This document shows positions 16,361-16,433 of a stretch of DNA of 16,433 bases, one piece after another; position 1 is the first letter of the stretch; every line of letters begins with the position of its first letter. The DNA lies in assembly GCA_051000715.1 (NCBI GenBank), contig JBPCOB010000028.1, positions 1 to 16,433 of the forward strand, written 5' to 3'. This DNA comes from JBPCOB01 sp051000715 (GTDB taxonomy: Bacteria; Actinomycetota; Actinomycetes; JALYNC01). A model generated the notes under the pieces. The model was given only the letters and a program-made list of their open reading frames with translations. It ran no database searches and was not told the origin of the DNA. Position numbers and translations under genes: made by a program.

Positions 16361-16433
16361 GCGCCCGTAGCTCAGCTGGATAGAGCAAGTGCCTTCTAAG
16401 CACGAGGTCGCAGGTTCGAGTCCTGCCGGGCGC
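16361..16433 (+). tRNA. tRNA-Arg (anticodon UCU), 3' end cut by the window
   Basis: The acceptor strands GCGCCCG (16361-16367) and CGGGCGC (16427-16433) pair perfectly. A D-arm (GCTC/GAGC), an anticodon loop CTTCTAA (16393-16399) with anticodon TCT (16395-16397), and a T-arm GCAGG-TTCGAGT-CCTGC are all present. TCT reads AGA (and AGG by wobble), rare codons in high-GC genomes. The window ends before the discriminator base and any CCA. The top pair of the anticodon stem, as I align it, is an A-G mismatch. Confidence 0.95.

Noticed and set aside
16158..16403. Upstream extension of ettA to 638 residues
   Set aside because: It would run through the tRNA-Arg gene on the opposite strand, and EttA homologues begin at MAQYIYTM.

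Overview
The window is a high-GC (roughly 70%) piece of an actinobacterial chromosome. GTG starts, very tight gene packing and the gene families suggest Micromonosporaceae (Actinoplanes/Micromonospora-like) or a close relative; the genus cannot be settled from the sequence alone. I see no insertion sequence, prophage, CRISPR array or base-composition island. Most of the window looks like vertically inherited chromosome. Every gap between genes is under 300 bases.

Layout. (1) 1-1996: the C-terminal end of a TetR-type regulator (+), a strong hairpin terminator, then a chromate-transporter-like gene (chrA, -) that converges on it. (2) 1997-4507: an Eis-type N-acetyltransferase (+) whose stop codon overlaps the stop codon of a Nei/Fpg-type DNA glycosylase (-). 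The glycosylase lies 4 nt downstream of rpiB (-). (3) 4599-8703: an NAD(P)-dependent aldehyde dehydrogenase (-) divergent from a large M1 aminopeptidase, pepN (+). (4) 8723-13590: a compact minus-strand run read in the order HNH endonuclease, amidase, 4-alpha-glucanotransferase (malQ), small exported/membrane protein, DUF5130/TPM-like protein. Junctions range from a 31-nt overlap to a 12-nt gap. (5) 13691-14417: an 80-residue helical protein (-) divergent from a group II truncated haemoglobin (glbO, +), with a near-perfect direct repeat between them. (6) 14487-16157: the translation factor ettA (ABC-F, -). (7) 16361-16433: a tRNA-Arg(UCU), cut by the window edge before its discriminator base.

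From memory, the order nei-rpiB-...-pepN-DUF5130-HNH-glbO-...-ettA resembles the Mycobacterium tuberculosis Rv2464c-Rv2477c neighbourhood. On that view the aldehyde dehydrogenase and the malQ/amidase pair are lineage-specific insertions into an old actinobacterial block. This is recall plus inference and needs a synteny comparison.

The genes do not form one pathway. Themes are DNA repair (nei), the pentose phosphate pathway (rpiB), peptide and glucan turnover (pepN, malQ), oxygen or reactive-species handling (glbO and possibly the small helical protein), translation (ettA, tRNA-Arg) and resistance-like functions (chrA, eis). I found no clear new system. The least explained parts are the HNH-amidase-malQ-membrane protein-DUF5130 run and the small helical protein facing glbO.
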